DNA of 64,000 nt, taken from contig CM041295.1 of the NCBI GenBank assembly GCA_023052935.1, forward strand, positions 105,572,711 to 105,636,710. Direction: 5' to 3'. Position numbers and translations under genes: made by a program. Source of the DNA: Piezodorus guildinii (Eukaryota > Arthropoda > Insecta > Hemiptera > Pentatomidae). Under the pieces are notes generated by a model, which was not told the DNA's origin, did no database searches, and saw only the letters and a list, made by a program, of their open reading frames with translations. Below are positions 11,520 to 24,176 of the stretch, piece by piece; position 1 is the first letter of the stretch, and each line of letters begins with the position of its first letter.

Positions 11520-12320
11520 AGTTTACAGACAAAATTTCATAAATCTATACAATGAGTTCCAATTATATCCATTTAAAATGTCTATTATTTTGTTTTCAGT
11601 CAAAATACTTTCTACAAAATACTTTTTCCTAAAATAATTAAATGCCGTACATTTTCCGAACAGATGAATTATATTTTCGTCCTCCTTACTGTTTGTTACA
11701 AACTGAGCATGTGCAAACTATTTCCCTCATCAATGCTTTACAATTTAAGGATATCATTTCGGGTCTTGTTTTAAAAACTATTCTTATTAATTCAATTTTG
11801 TTTTAATCATTAATGTAGTATACACCATAATCTAGCGCCTTATAGATTAAATGGTATTCGGCACCCATAACGGAGATTTCTAGTTCGTTTTTCAAATTTT
11901 CCTTGGCTGCAGCTGTTATATTAACCATCTGACTCTTCCACCTCGCCACCGATACGAACTCCCTGTCAAATGGACAGTCTAAATCATCCGCTAGTTTTAC
12001 CCATTCCTTTACCCAACTACAATTTTTGTTTTTCATGCCTTCAAGAGCTATAATTTTAGGCAAGCGTACCTTACTATAGTTTAAAATTTTTAAAATATAA
12101 TTGAAATGTAAACTACTTGAACTAAAACAAAACAGATCCCTGCCCGTTTCCAGGTACAACATGTAGTTAGTTGTGTTCTTTGGTAAGTTAAAAAGTTTCT
12201 TCAAAAATAATCTCTGAATAGATTCTAATTGTCAGTAATTATGGTACCCCAAAATTGTGCTCCATAGTACATTACAGATTCCACCACCGCCTGAAATACT
12301 TTATACTTGGCCGATATCGG
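11520..12320 (-). mobile_element. LINE family D C-terminal fragment with zinc motif
   Basis: From the right: AKYKVFQAVVESVMYYGAQF at about 12240-12310, then a 133-codon frame (11803-12204) starting LKKLFNLPKNTTNYMLYLET, and near 11640-11720 CTCSVCNKQ followed by IIHLFGKCTAFNYF. The CXXC...H...C arrangement at the end is typical of several non-LTR retrotransposon proteins. Not related by eye to families A or B. Confidence 0.65.
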
Positions 12321-12389
12321 AACATGTTTATTACTGAATACGTTACTCCAGATTAGTATAAAAGTCTTTAAAAAAATCTTTAGCTATCC

Positions 12390-13060
12390 AACGGTACATC
12401 ATAAATCTATATAACTTGTGTTCGGAAAAAAAAAAAAATTGTTTTCCTTTTCTCCATTAGTTCATTATCATATTCGTTCAAAATGTATATTTAGCCGTTT
12501 TTTATCAATACTAATAATATGATACGTTTAATTTTTACGAGCCTCCAAATATAAAGTTTCTTAAGAGGACGAAAATTTAAAATATCGGCATATAAGTCCT
12601 GTCAGGACGTTAGACCATTGCAATCATAACGAAACCTACATGATATTAATGTCCATTAAAATTTACATCGATGAAGCGATTTTGAGCCATTTTTTAGGAA
12701 ATTGTAAAAACGTGTAAAATACATAAAATGTTCGTAGCAGTTCCGGTCACCCGATTTTGGTTTAAAATTTGATGTAACATTTTGTTTTAGTGCTAGACTT
12801 ACCGTACACACACAGAATTTTTAGCACGATTTGGTTATTTGGACACAAGAGACCCTAAATGGTGTATTCTCGTTGAAAACTGGGAATCGAAAATGTTCAA
12901 GATCGCAGGACTTCGCAATCATTTGGTATACGAGCTAATATATTGCATATCATATGATTTGTATCAACCCATATTTCAAAAATGGCTGACCAGGCTCAAA
13001 GAACTTACTTCTATCCCCAGGAAATATGCACTCAGTAAATTTATAAAATTTAGAATTGCA
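12390..13060 (+). repeat. Dispersed repeat E, copy with extended right part
   Basis: Shares AAGTCCTGTCAGGACGTTAG and TTTTTAGGAAATTGTAAAAA with the other copies and continues through GTGCTAGACTTACC to TTCAAGATCGCAG. The right part is found inverted at 55440-55620 and in the same direction at 17205-17330. A 75-codon frame at 12839-13066 lies inside the repeat and is not a gene. Confidence 0.55.
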
Positions 13061-13225
13061 TGTTAGACATAACTGTTTCAATTCTTATAAATAAATCAAT
13101 GAACGCGCGCAACAGGTTAACTGAAAATGTTGAATGCATCTGTGATTTTTATCACTAGCTGAGTGTTTACACATATTTTACATTAAGTTAATTTTTAAAT
13201 GAGACATCGCGGACCATAAGTTGGG

Positions 13226-13300
13226 AGCCACTGATCTAGTAGATAGAGCACTCTTATGTCCGGATTCGGACCCCCGCTGTGGCCGAATAACTAATTTAAA
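13226..13300 (+). mobile_element. Decayed tRNA-like SINE head
   Basis: GAGCCACTGATCTAGTAGAT, AGAGCACTC, then GGATTCGGACCCCCGC and an A-rich end. It matches the spacing of box A (TCTAGTAGATAGAGC) and a damaged box B of the second SINE head. Confidence 0.45.
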
Positions 13301-14589
13301 AAAAAAAATATTGAGATATATTAGAATTTGTTTCAATATGAACAATAATAATAGTGATTATTTCTAAACAACAAAATTAAAGGTACCTAGGAGGAAGAGA
13401 ATTTGAAAAGTCGGCATTTAAACCCTGTCAGACAATGAAAATCAAGATATAATCTACCAGAGCTGATTTAATTTTATATCAATACAACATTTTCGAACAT
13501 CTCTTTATGAATTTACTGAGATTTATAAAAATCATAATGGGCTTAGGGAACACAAAGGTCCGATGCCGATACCACTAAATACTGCCTATACAGTTGATCC
13601 GATGACCAAGGTTCAAGCCCAAGCCCTCTAAATCAGAACTAACTCGATCCTCCAACCGACGCCACAGCCTACCATTATGTTCAGCTCATAATAAATTTGT
13701 AGGAGTTCTTTATTCACTGAACTTTACAAGCCGATTTGAGTCGCTATCAACTCTATTATATTGACAGGATGCAATCTCTGAATTCCCCAGTGACTTCATC
13801 TCTCCTTGGAACCAATATTTTACATAGTACCTTATTCTCGGAAACCTTTTATAAAAATCAAATAGTTATTACTAATTTATTTTCTTACTTTTAAACTGAC
13901 TATATATCTCTACCTTCGGGGCACTACAATCCTTGGTGGGTCTTGGCCTCCTCTGACCACTGTTTTAATTTTTTTTTATTGCCTATTTTAATATTTAATG
14001 ACAATATTTATTCATATATTATACCTATGTAAATATTTACATTGTAGCTTGCCACTTTTTAGCCCTTATTACGACCCACAATGTGGTTCAAAATGCTGGT
14101 TGCACAAAAAAGTTTTAACTTTTTTTATGATAATTATTGACCTACCTTTCGAACCATCTCTTGCTTCATTATAACCTTGAATATTCAATATTTTTATAAT
14201 TGAAATTTTTATAATAAATATTAAAGTCGCATAAATTTAATACCGTCACTACGACGGATAAGATCGATCGAACGTAGGCGTTCTACCTCAGATTTGCATT
14301 CCAACAAAACAAGCTCTTGAAATGTACTTTTGGTATTGACAGCTGGATTTAAGTCGTAGTAAACTTGTCTCTGACACAAAATGTCATCTCAAGATAAACA
14401 GTAGGCAAAAGCATTTGCAAAACATGATTTGTTTGATATAACAACAATATTTAAATTGAAATTTCACAATAATTTTTTTTTGGCCTCAATATAAAAAGAA
14501 TCTAAGAATTGGTGCTAAAATGTTTTATTAAAATTAACTTCATTTTAACAGTAACACAATCGACAAAATTTTACCCAAAGTATTTGCAC

Positions 14590-15690
14590 AGCCTGAAAAT
14601 CACATTGTATTTTTGTTTGCACATTTTTTAGTATTTGGTGTGGCCTCCTTTCGCATTTGTAATCATTTCCGATCTCCTCGGCATGGAATCTACCAATTTT
14701 TATGTCACATTTGAGCGATGTTGTTCCTTAATTAGGCAGTTTTCTAGATGATTTTAGCCAATAATGTGGTTTTCCCTTACTTTTTGATACAAAATATGCC
14801 ACAAATTTTCAATTGGATTAATATCAGGGGCCTGAGGAGGTGTAATTAGCCTGCGGGGAGCATTGTAAAGGAACAATTCTTTGGTAAGATTCGCTGTATA
14901 CTTTGTGTCATTGTCTTGTTCGAAATAAAATGAATCTGTGAGCCCTAATTTCTTGGCAATGGATTTCAAATTACAGCGCGATATAACAACATAAATTTTG
15001 GGCTGTCTTATGCCCATTAATGAATTCCGAATTGCCCTTATCTTCATATCTAATACTGCCCCAGACCATAGTACTTCCTCTTCCATGTTTCACACTGTAT
15101 AGCAAATTCTTCGCCTCAAGCCTTGTATTTTTTTCCATCCAAATTGTAAGGATGCTAGCCGTTTAAATATTTCAAATTTACTTTTGCTCGAAAATATAAC
15201 CTGTTTCCAAAATTCTAATGGTTTATCTTTATATATTTTTGCAAATTGTTATTCTTCTGCAGTTTATTTCGCTTAGTAAAGGCTTCTTTTGAGGACCCCT
15301 TCTTTCAATTCCCTCATTACGAAGTACTTTCCATAATGTTTGTGACGTAACAACATTACCCGATGTCGTCCCCAAGTCGTCAGCATTTTTTTGTGCGTTC
15401 GATATTGGGTTTTTCAGAGCATTTCGCACTATTTCACGTTTTAGTCGATGTATGAGTTTGGATGGTCGTCATTTTTGTGGTTTGTTTTCAACACCAGCAG
15501 TCATTTCTTTTTTTAACAATGTATCGAATTGTTGAAAACCCGATTTTCATACATTTTCAAATTTCACGATAACTTTTGCCTGAAAATGATTTTTTCACGA
15601 TCAGAACGCGATATTTCGGTTTTCTTCGGCATGTTTATCAATTCAAACAAAAGCTCAACTGAACCATATTGCAAAACATCTCTACTATCG
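14590..15690 (-). pseudogene. Tc1-like transposon, decayed transposase
   Basis: The start is probably near 15632 (MPKKTEISRSDREKIIF), followed by frame breaks. 15229-15429 holds the second helix-turn-helix half (SQTLWKVLRNEGIERRGPQK). 14754-15086 holds the catalytic C-terminal part with DNDTKYT ... PDINPIENLW, in which 34 residues separate the second D from the E. That spacing marks the Tc1 group. The SMPRR-like ending follows near 14690. Terminal inverted repeats were not found; the right end meets LINE A sequence. Confidence 0.82.
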
Positions 15691-15794
15691 TATTAATCCT
15701 TGTTTGTTTGTAAACAACTTTCACCTCTATCAAACCCAACTAATAGTTTATTAATATTTAATATTAATATTATTAACCGTCAAACTCTTCCTCG

Positions 15795-16175
15795 TATCAA
15801 TCCTTACAATCCGAATCCTCGCAAAATCCTTAACGCTCTTACTTTGTCACCAATAAAATCATCCACAATGACCTTAATGTTCCATTTGTTGCTGATTTGG
15901 CCCGCACCAGGTATCACACCTTCCATGAAAAACTCCACTCCCCTCTAATTCCATTAATTTCCAATCCTGCTTCCTCTTCAAATCCTGATAATCCTCCGAG
16001 GCGTCTGAAAATAAGATGGCCTCGAGACCTTCTTGTTTAGACTCACACCAAAGAGTGCTGCCAATGGGCAGTTTCTCATCATGTTTATTTCATGTGTTAT
16101 AGCATTTCAGCATATTTACTTGATGTATTTTTGTACAGTTGTAAATTTCAATAAAAAAACAAATATATATTTTTA
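15795..16175 (+). mobile_element. LINE A 3' fragment
   Basis: Starts in the IQSLQSKILRKILNA region and runs through AADLARxRYH, NPPRRLK and RPRDLLV in broken frames, then the shared 3' end (TGTACAGTTGTAAATTTCAA) and an A-rich tail. It abuts the 5' side of the decayed Tc1 element at about 15690. Confidence 0.8.
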
Positions 16176-16179
16176 AAAA

Positions 16180-18430
16180 AAAATTATATGTTATTTTCTC
16201 TATAAGCTGTAAAAAACTAACCCAAATTTTTATGGTATTCAAATATTTTGCGTACTGTATATGTATATATAAATTGAATAAATATTAGTCAAATACATAT
16301 TTATTCACTGGTTCGCAAGTTGCAAATTTATGTGATGTAATCAATATGACAAGTTTTTTTTTTCAATTTAAAACAAAAAATTAATTATTTTTTTTATTTT
16401 ACAGCAGTATCCACCAACAGGCCTTAATAAATAATAACATTACATGTAACTAATAGAAATAATAATAATATTTGACTTGTTAACCAATATGTAATGTAAC
16501 ACTTACCCAACTTAATTTAAAAAAAACAATAACAATAATAATAATTTAAAAAAAACTATGATAATAAAATAATATTTAAAAAAAAATGAAACTTTGAAAA
16601 CTGAGCTGTAAAAAAATAAAATAAAAAATTATATATATATATACACACACAACACACAAATACACAGATAGATTTATGAAATCAAGTATGTTGCGAAACA
16701 AATAGAGATGAAAACAGTGAAGAAAAGACAAATAAGAAAAAAAAATGTAATTTATCAACGAATCTTATGGAAGAAAGAAACCACATTGAGACGTTGATTT
16801 CCAAAATGTTCATATCCATTCAAGGAATTTTATAGAAAGCTTAAAACTCTCTCATTACTATCTTATTTGATTCTTTTTGCATTAAAATATAGAATTTTTT
16901 TTTTTTACCATATTAATAACACTAAAGTTATGGAATGAAATACTTTAGTATGATTTGGATCGAAACTATATGCGTATTTAGCATATTTAGAAAATTACTG
17001 CAGTTATAAATCGCGTTTTTAAAGGACTTGAGAACTCATTAGATAAAATAAAATAGAAGATTTAAACCAAATTAAATGATAAGAACACAAAAACGTCAAA
17101 ATATCGAATTCGTAAAAAATGTCCTTTAGTAACTTTTGGAAATCAGCGTCTCGTTTGAGCTTAACTATTAAAGTAAAAATTTAAAATGACAGAACACACT
17201 CACAGACCATTTTTCGGGACTTGGTGATTTGGGTATCCTAAAAGATGTATTTCCGGTGGAAACTCCAATTCGAAATTTTTACTATCACTGTACTTTCCCT
17301 TACTATATATTTCATATACAGGTTAAGTAAAGTATTGATCCGGTATTGATGCGCTTTAATTACGTCATTTTTACTTATTGAACTTAATTCCGATCAGTTT
17401 TGGTGTTTTTACATAAATATTCAATGTTTGTTGTTTTTTATGTTGGCGCGATAGACCTTGTTGATCCTTGGGGTTGGTCATCACTTCGCACTTTTATAGT
17501 AATCAAGATTTTTGTATTTGGATAAGTCTAGCTTAAAATTAAAATCGTTTTAAATTGAAATTTTATATTTAAGACTAAATTATTCCTAGGATATTACAAG
17601 ATCTTTTATCCGTAAAACGTGAGCCTAGAAGAGCCACTTTATATCAAGCATTTTGCAGTTTTGTACGATTCCTCAATACGGCTCTAACGGCTTTGTTTAA
17701 AATATACGATCAGTCATACAGGGCATATATGCCGAATTTTTTAAATTATACTCTCGTAAGTACCTTAAATTTTGTTGATTCGAAATAATTATCTATTTCT
17801 CGTAGATAAATTGATAGGAAAAATTTGGTGTTTTGTAAACAAATGAAGCAGAAAACAGCTGATTTTTTTGGGGGGGGATAAAATATTTTTTTCGCAAATA
17901 AGAACATGTATAATGTACTATTATAAAACTAAAGATTGTAAAAACAAGTTCATTGACACATCCTAAGTTACAGAGGGTAGTAATAAGTGGCAAAAAGCGC
18001 ATAAAACCTGGTGATTTTTGTATAATATAATTACTATTGTTACATTATTTAATTTAAAATAAATGTTTCCACCGTAACTTAATGCATTTTTTTTTCATTC
18101 TAAACTTTATTTGATAGTTCTAAAGTTAATTTTAACAATGGTTGTAAGTGATAGTCGGTGTTGTGCCAGACTTTGTTTTTTTCTATGTTTGACAAATTGA
18201 ATCAGAACAAAAATCTGAAATTTCAGACTGAATCGTGGGGTCTAATAAATTATATCTTTGTTGTTTTTTTATGTTATTGTCACTTTATCCTTCTATGGCT
18301 AACCGGCCGATGCTACAGTGGGAGTTCTAAATTTTGAGATGAAAATAATTTAATTCTGCGACGAATAGTCCGCTAAGAATAACAAGAAAATATAATATAA
18401 ATGATAATTGTCTGGTCTTTAAGACTTTAG
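16180..18430. other. Mostly unassigned AT-rich stretch
   Basis: Apart from the family F derivative (16784-17153) and a repeat E piece (about 17205-17330) I see only AT-rich sequence and spurious short frames. Confidence 0.5.
16784..17153. mobile_element. Family F short derivative
   Basis: TTGAGACGTTGATTTCCAAA at 16785 and its inverse TTTGGAAATCAGCGTCTC near 17135-17152 bound about 370 bp, a third of the 1342-2506 copy. The termini are kept and the interior mostly lost. Confidence 0.65.
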
Positions 18431-18439
18431 TATAAAAAC

Positions 18440-19330
18440 ATAACAAACGGATTTCCTGACAAGGAAAAGTTATCATCTACAGCTTTAAATATTAGATATG
18501 TTGGGAAGATTGATAATTCAGGAGATGAAGAAATAGTTGTTTAAAATTGGTTAATGATAAGGTTTTACGAATGGGGATAGGCAAGGAATTCCAAAATAGG
18601 GTAGCATGAATAACAAACGATTTTTTGAAGGAGGAAGATCAGTGGGAAGGCATATACAAGTTTTGGGTTAACAAGCGGTAAACATATCAAGAATATAAGG
18701 AGGCTTTTTTTTAATTTGAAAGATCGGATTAGACATACACCAAGGAGTTATTAAAGAGGGGTAGAGCCAATTCAACTCCGTATTCCTAATAAAAACATGA
18801 GAGCGCCTGGAATTCCACATGTGAATCTTATAAAACAATTCAGTCTCTTGAGTCTCATGCCAAATTTCTCTCACATAGTAGGCCATACACGAGGCAACTG
18901 TATTCAAACTGGAGAAACATGAAAGAAGACCAATATCATACGGGTTTTAGGTGGGATAGAAATTGATTTAATTTTAGGAATTGTTTTAGGATAGCGATGG
19001 ATTTTCGGTTGCTCTTAGATCAGTTATGATCAATAATGACAAGGGTTTCTTACTGAGATGTGGAAGTGGATAGGTAGGCTATTTAGATAAAGCAGGGGAT
19101 AATATGAAAGTGAACTTAGAAGGTGCTTGGAACCGATGAGGATGGCCTTGTTTTTCCAGCATTTAACTTCAAATCATTGGTCGTAGCCTTTGCACTGATG
19201 GTATGAATATATTGTTGTAGTTTTTATATAGCCTCGAGAATTTCGGAAAGATCGAAAGAAAGATAGATTTGCAGATTATCTTTAAAGATAGTTTTAAAGG
19301 GATCTTTAACGAGTACATGACATCCCTCAG
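18440..19330 (-). mobile_element. LINE family B reverse-transcriptase fragment
   Basis: On the minus strand the 19260-19330 end encodes LQIYLSFDLSEI, the stretch after the YADD motif. It is followed by KATTNDLKLNAGKT and, at 18668-18907, CMAYYVREIWHETQETELFY and NTELNWLYPSLITPW. The end near 18560 has remnants of the VCYSCYPILEFLAYPHS type. Several stops. Confidence 0.65.
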
Positions 19331-19429
19331 GATCGGGACCACTATTTCGCGTCCACTCGTTCTTTATTCTATTTGAAAAATCGTAGTTTCATCTTCCGGG
19401 TCCGAACCCGTGACATTGGGCATATTATA

Positions 19430-20130
19430 GAATAAAATAGAATAGAAAAACCATTTTTATTCTGGGAGAGGGTCCCTTAAGAGCAATCGATATGTACAAT
19501 TAAGATATACGATGTGTCTGGCCAAAAGACCCAAGGATTATAATTAATTTTTATTTACAATGATATCAAAGAAAAAAAAAGGATTAATTTATACAATAAG
19601 ACTTAAATAAATAACTTGTTATAAATTAAAGTGTTGAATAAAACGAAACATTGAAACTGATTCATTAACTAAGTTTAATATAAACAATAAATAATAAATT
19701 TTCTTTATAAATTGATATTTGATTTGAAATATCAGGCTTGTTGAGCATCTGTTTGGATGACAGTAGGTACTGGAACAGTTGGGACTTGAAGGATGGTAGT
19801 GAAAACGCATGGCAGATATGAGTAGGTAGGGAATTCCAGAGAGTAGTAGAGCGGACAATAAAGGAATGATCAAAGTTTTTGTTCTATGGATAGGAAGGAA
19901 TATAAAGGTCAGAATGGCGCGATCTTGTTTCGAGGGAGTGGATTGACGATTTAAATTGCAGAAGACTGTGGATGTAGGGAGGTAGCTGGGAGTGGATGGT
20001 TTGGTGAAGGTATGATCCTAGGAAATATTGTCTGCGGATAGAGGGAAGGAGCCATCTTAACTCGCAGTATAAATGGGTCACATGAGACCTCTTCGGTGTG
20101 CCGAGGACAAATCTTAAAAAAATAAGAATG
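19430..20130 (-). mobile_element. LINE family B 3' part
   Basis: The minus frame at 19884-20081 reads YCELRWLLPSIRRQYFLGSY and SIHSLETRSRHSDLYIPSY; further 3' it reads SFIVRSTTLWNSLPTYSYLP in another frame. The 3' end (CCCAGAATAAAAATGG) is followed by a (TATTC)n-like tail at 19428-19450. Confidence 0.78.
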
Positions 20131-22430
20131 TTATGCTAGCCACAGCACCACAGGGGGCCCCAATTATATCTTTAAAGAATATTTATCGATAAATCAAGCC
20201 TTCGCATTGCTGTATATTGCCCTTAATATTTTAGTAACCTATAGGAAATTAGAATATTGAAGGATTTGAAATTACCTTAATCACAACTAAAGGTATCAAT
20301 GTGAACAATATTTTATTGTCTTGAGCTCTTTTAGAGAAAGTTTATTTTGTGTAAATTTATGGTTGTATAATGTAAATTAACAGAAGACAAATGTTGAGGG
20401 AGTTGCAGTGTAAAGCGTGGATGACTCAGAACAGTTAAACCACAGAAAGTGGATTACAATCCCTGTTTCACGGAGGCACGCTATCCTTAGAGGCAATTTT
20501 AAGGAGGATTTTCCTTTTAAACGAGGAGGCAAAGAAATCTATTTTATTCTATTATATTTACACCAGTTTCTCGTTTTTGTTTATGCATATTTTTACCGAC
20601 TACCTTAGATGAAAAATTCTTGTCCTCGCTACACACGACTATCACTTACCTCACTTCTTTGAATCGGGTTTTAATAAAGTAAAAATTGAAATAAGAATTT
20701 GTTCCAATGGAAATATTTATATTAGATCAAATAATGTAACAATAAAAATTATCATGAACAATAACTACTTATCTTCATACTGCTATCTTTTCATACTGCA
20801 AGTGCACAGCAACAAAAGGTTGAAACAATGAATATGTGATAATGAAAAGATAGATTTTAACAGAATTATTATTCTTATCTATGAGCTTAATTTGAATAAT
20901 AATATAATAGTAATTGACCTATATTGAGATACAATATGGAAATAAATATAATATTTGAAAATCTGAAGATGAGGTATAAGGTACCTCGAAACGTAATGTG
21001 ATAATCATGTTTGATATGTTATGATAAATAAATATATAAACAAATTAGAAGAGAATGTTCCGATTAATATATTCATAAATTGATATATTTAATGTATGTA
21101 CAGACTAATATTACTGAAACCATTGGATTTCTTTTCCAATGGTATCGTGTTTACCAATCATAATAGGTGGCATTCAGGAGAAGATCAAAGTAAACAAGTT
21201 TCAATAAATGACATTATTATTTTAAAACAATTTACAATTTACCCAGTGCTTGAGAATACTGAGGGATATTATAGTTAAACTTACCATACAATATTACAAC
21301 CAAAGAAAATATCTTTAAAACACTTAGTCGGCTGGCGGAGATGGAAATTGTCTCGGGCCCCTTCTCTGATCCATCCTCCAGCTTTGCTATTTACCTGAGA
21401 CGTTTTGAAAAACCTAATGATTTTGTTTTTCTATTAATTTTCTTGTCCATCCCAAAAAAAGATGACTAGTTTTTAATTAATTATTAATGTTTTTCCTTCT
21501 TAAAAGACTAGTTAGAAATCTGTAAAAGTAATTGAATTAGGTCCAATGACGCCCATAAAAGTTGTAGTGCGGGCTTGCAAATTAAGGTGAGACCACCCAC
21601 CTCTCTGAATATTAACACTTTAAAATACCTCATTTATCGCTTGATTTCTAAAATGTAAGAATTAGGTGGAAATATTCAATTCTGAGTATAACTGTTATTT
21701 CACTTTTAGGATGAAAACGAAGTATCTCTACTTTGGGTAGTAAGGAAAGAAAAAAAAATAACTGTATGTAATGTTTTCACCAACCGAATAATATTCTTCG
21801 ATATTCTTCCTAATTACATAAATGCATTTTTAGTTATATAAAGAAAAAAAAAATTACCATCGATCCTAACTAAATGTATAATCAATGCTAATCTATCTGG
21901 TTGAATCATATAAAATGCTCGATTTGGGAATAAAATCGACAATGATTAATATAACAAGATATGATCAGTTTATAAAGCAAATGGTAATCAATAATTAGAA
22001 ACGGTATTTATTTCGAAGTAAGAGCAAGGGCTATACCTTTTAGATAACCAACGATAACATATTTACCAGAAATTCGTATCATCCAGAGTTCAAGCTTCAA
22101 ATATTGTAGTATAAAATTAAATAATTTAGTTAATGATAAGAAAGAAGAAATTAAACCCTATTGTCGTTAGGACAATCTCTCTACAAATGGAGCTGGCTGG
22201 GACAGCGCAAATAATAAATCTATCTCCAGCATACATTAATAATTACGATGTAAATAAATAAAAAAAACCAATACAAATACATATAAACAAATCAACAATA
22301 AGCATAACAGGCTTGTTATTATATGTTCACTGTTATCCAAGATATACATTAATAGCTCCTTGACAAACGACTTACTTGGAACCCACATACAAGACTGAAA
22401 CGACAAGAAACTGCACGACGTTTTTGACTC
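20130..22430. other. Unassigned stretch before LINE A
   Basis: No gene is supported. It holds a repeat E opening phrase (CTACACACGACTATCACTTA, about 20625) and the hammerhead-like motif at 20963-20992. Frames of 60-67 codons at 20417, 21096 and 22236 have no recognisable product. Confidence 0.5.
20963..20992 (+). other. Hammerhead-like motif, possible Penelope-like terminus
   Basis: CTGAAGA, one base, then a perfect 6-bp stem GAGGTA/TACCTC with a 5-base loop, then GAAAC. This is the hammerhead core plus stem II with one extra base. AT-rich sequence with AATAAATATATAAAC follows, as at Penelope-like ends. Stems I and III were not convincingly found. Confidence 0.4.
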
Positions 22431-22439
22431 CTCCAACAT

Positions 22440-22945
22440 TTACTAGACACACTTACTAATCTTCTAATGAAATACAAAAGACTCGTCTACATGACTATCA
22501 TAAGGCCGATATGGATATACGGAGTAGAGCTTTGGAACTCTACTAAATCATCGAATTCTTTCCGTATCCAATCACTACAATCCAAAATCCTTCGTAGAAT
22601 CCTCAATGCTCCTCCTTACTTTGTCACGAATAACCTTATCCATAAAGACCTTAACATTCCGTCTGCTGCTGATTTGGTCCGATCCAGATATTATTCCTTT
22701 CATGCCAAACTCGATTCCTACTCTAACCCTCTAGTTTCAATCCTTTCTTCCTCTTCAATTCCTGAAATTCCTCCAAGGCAACTGAATAGAAGATGGCCTT
22801 GAGACCTTCTATTTTAGAGTATTTTTAGAGTGCTTCCATTGGGAAATTTCTCTACAAATGTTTCATGCCTTTTTTTATTTTATTCAAATTTAATCGTTGT
22901 ATTCTATTATACAGTTGTAAATACCAATAAATAAATAAAATTAAA
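22440..22945 (+). mobile_element. LINE A 3' fragment with 111-codon open frame
   Basis: The frame at 22467-22802 reads MKYKRLVYMTIIRPIWIYGV, SNSFRIQSLQSKILRRILNA and DLVRSRYYSFHAKLDSY. It ends RRWP followed by TGA, where the intact copy has RRWPRDLLV. The 3' end and a short A-rich tail follow. Recently inserted judging by the open frame; no clear target duplication was found. Confidence 0.85.
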
Positions 22946-23374
22946 AAGATATACCAATATTAATATAAGACACAATAACAATGATGTAACTTCTGAAGTA
23001 AAGAACAAGTTTTAATTTTTATCGCCTTGAATTCCAGAGGATAACTCTGTTTTTCAATCATCATATTTTATTCACTTATTCCTGACTGTCATTTGAGGAA
23101 GCCTTTCCTTTGTCAAGAGTTTGTCTCGTGTATAATTGAATATCTTCGATTTTTCCTCCTCTGCTCAATGAACTTCCCTTTCTGGCTCGTTGCACTCCAG
23201 GTGTAGACTTACCATTGGCCTTCTTTCGACATGTAGACATTTATCTTTCTAAGATATGTTTTAACATTCATATCTCGACGCACGGATGAAATGAATGTCC
23301 TCGGTTCACTATTATTAAGTGGCGCGATCAATAATAATGCTGATTGTACATGCTTCTTTCTTAAAACATTTTTT

Positions 23375-23965
23375 TGTTTAGTTTTACAATTGTACATAAA
23401 AATACAAGTAAATGTGCAATGCAGCGATTATTGGCTAAAAATGTCTTGTGAAAAAGATATCCAGCGGTAGGACTTCAATTATTATTTAAGGTAGCAATTT
23501 AATGTTGATTTTTTTAGGAGGTCTCTAGACCACCGTCTTTTCAGGCGCCAGGAAGAATTCTCGGGGATAGATGGAGATGAGAGGTGACGGACAAGCGGGT
23601 TTGTGTGGGATGGTAGTTTGGAATTGAGTTATTTCGGGTAGTAACTGGGGTGGTATTCGAGTTTCTAAGGATTATTTTAATGGTAACAAGGCAAGGAGCA
23701 GTGAGGATTTTTCGTAGGATTTTAGATAGCAAGGATTGGGTATAAATGAATTTCCTGAAGTAAATAGGGAGTTTTGAGCGTTTTTCGAGTAATCGGTATC
23801 TACGGGAAGTTTCAGTCAAGTATGAGGATTCTGTGTTAGGTGTTTGTCAAGGTGGAATCCAAGGTACCGAATCTGTTTAACAGAAGTGACTGAACTATTG
23901 TTAAAGGATATAGTAGTGCTGGAAGTCATAGGTTTAAGGCGTAGAGTATTTTATGGGGTTTATTT
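23375..23965 (-). mobile_element. LINE A 3' fragment, decayed
   Basis: Reverse-strand match to the region from the QITFTLRRKP part to the 3' end, with several frame breaks. A 92-codon frame at 23541-23819 retains only scattered pieces (SRRYRLLEKRSKLPI, QSLLSKILRKILTA). It lies just upstream of the ankyrin gene's first coding exon. Confidence 0.75.
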
Positions 23966-24080
23966 TCAAAATATTTAACATCTTTATTTTCCTAATCAAT
24001 ATATATTTATTTAAATTCAATTATTAGAGTATTGTAAAACATATTAATAAGATATTATTTTTCATAAAGGTGATTAAGAG

Positions 24081-24176
24081 ATGACTGGAGTGACAGTGAA
24101 GCTGGGTGCCACGTCTCTCATGTATGCCTGCCAGCAAGGAAAGGAGAGCCAAGTGAACGAAATCATTCAGGCTAAG
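24081..24176 (+). CDS. Ankyrin gene exon 1 (start codon exon)
   Basis: 32 codons from ATG, ending at AAG|GTACCA in phase 0. Residues near 11-30 (TSLMYACQQGKESQVNEII) form the first ankyrin helix pair. A possible acceptor (CATAAAG) lies 11 bases before the ATG, so this may be the second transcribed exon with a non-coding exon upstream. The start is chosen because it is the only ATG in frame before the repeat. Codons here end in G or C more often than in exons 4-13. Confidence 0.75.

Noticed and set aside
12839..13066. 75-codon + frame
   Set aside because: Falls inside repeat E, whose other copies do not keep the frame open.
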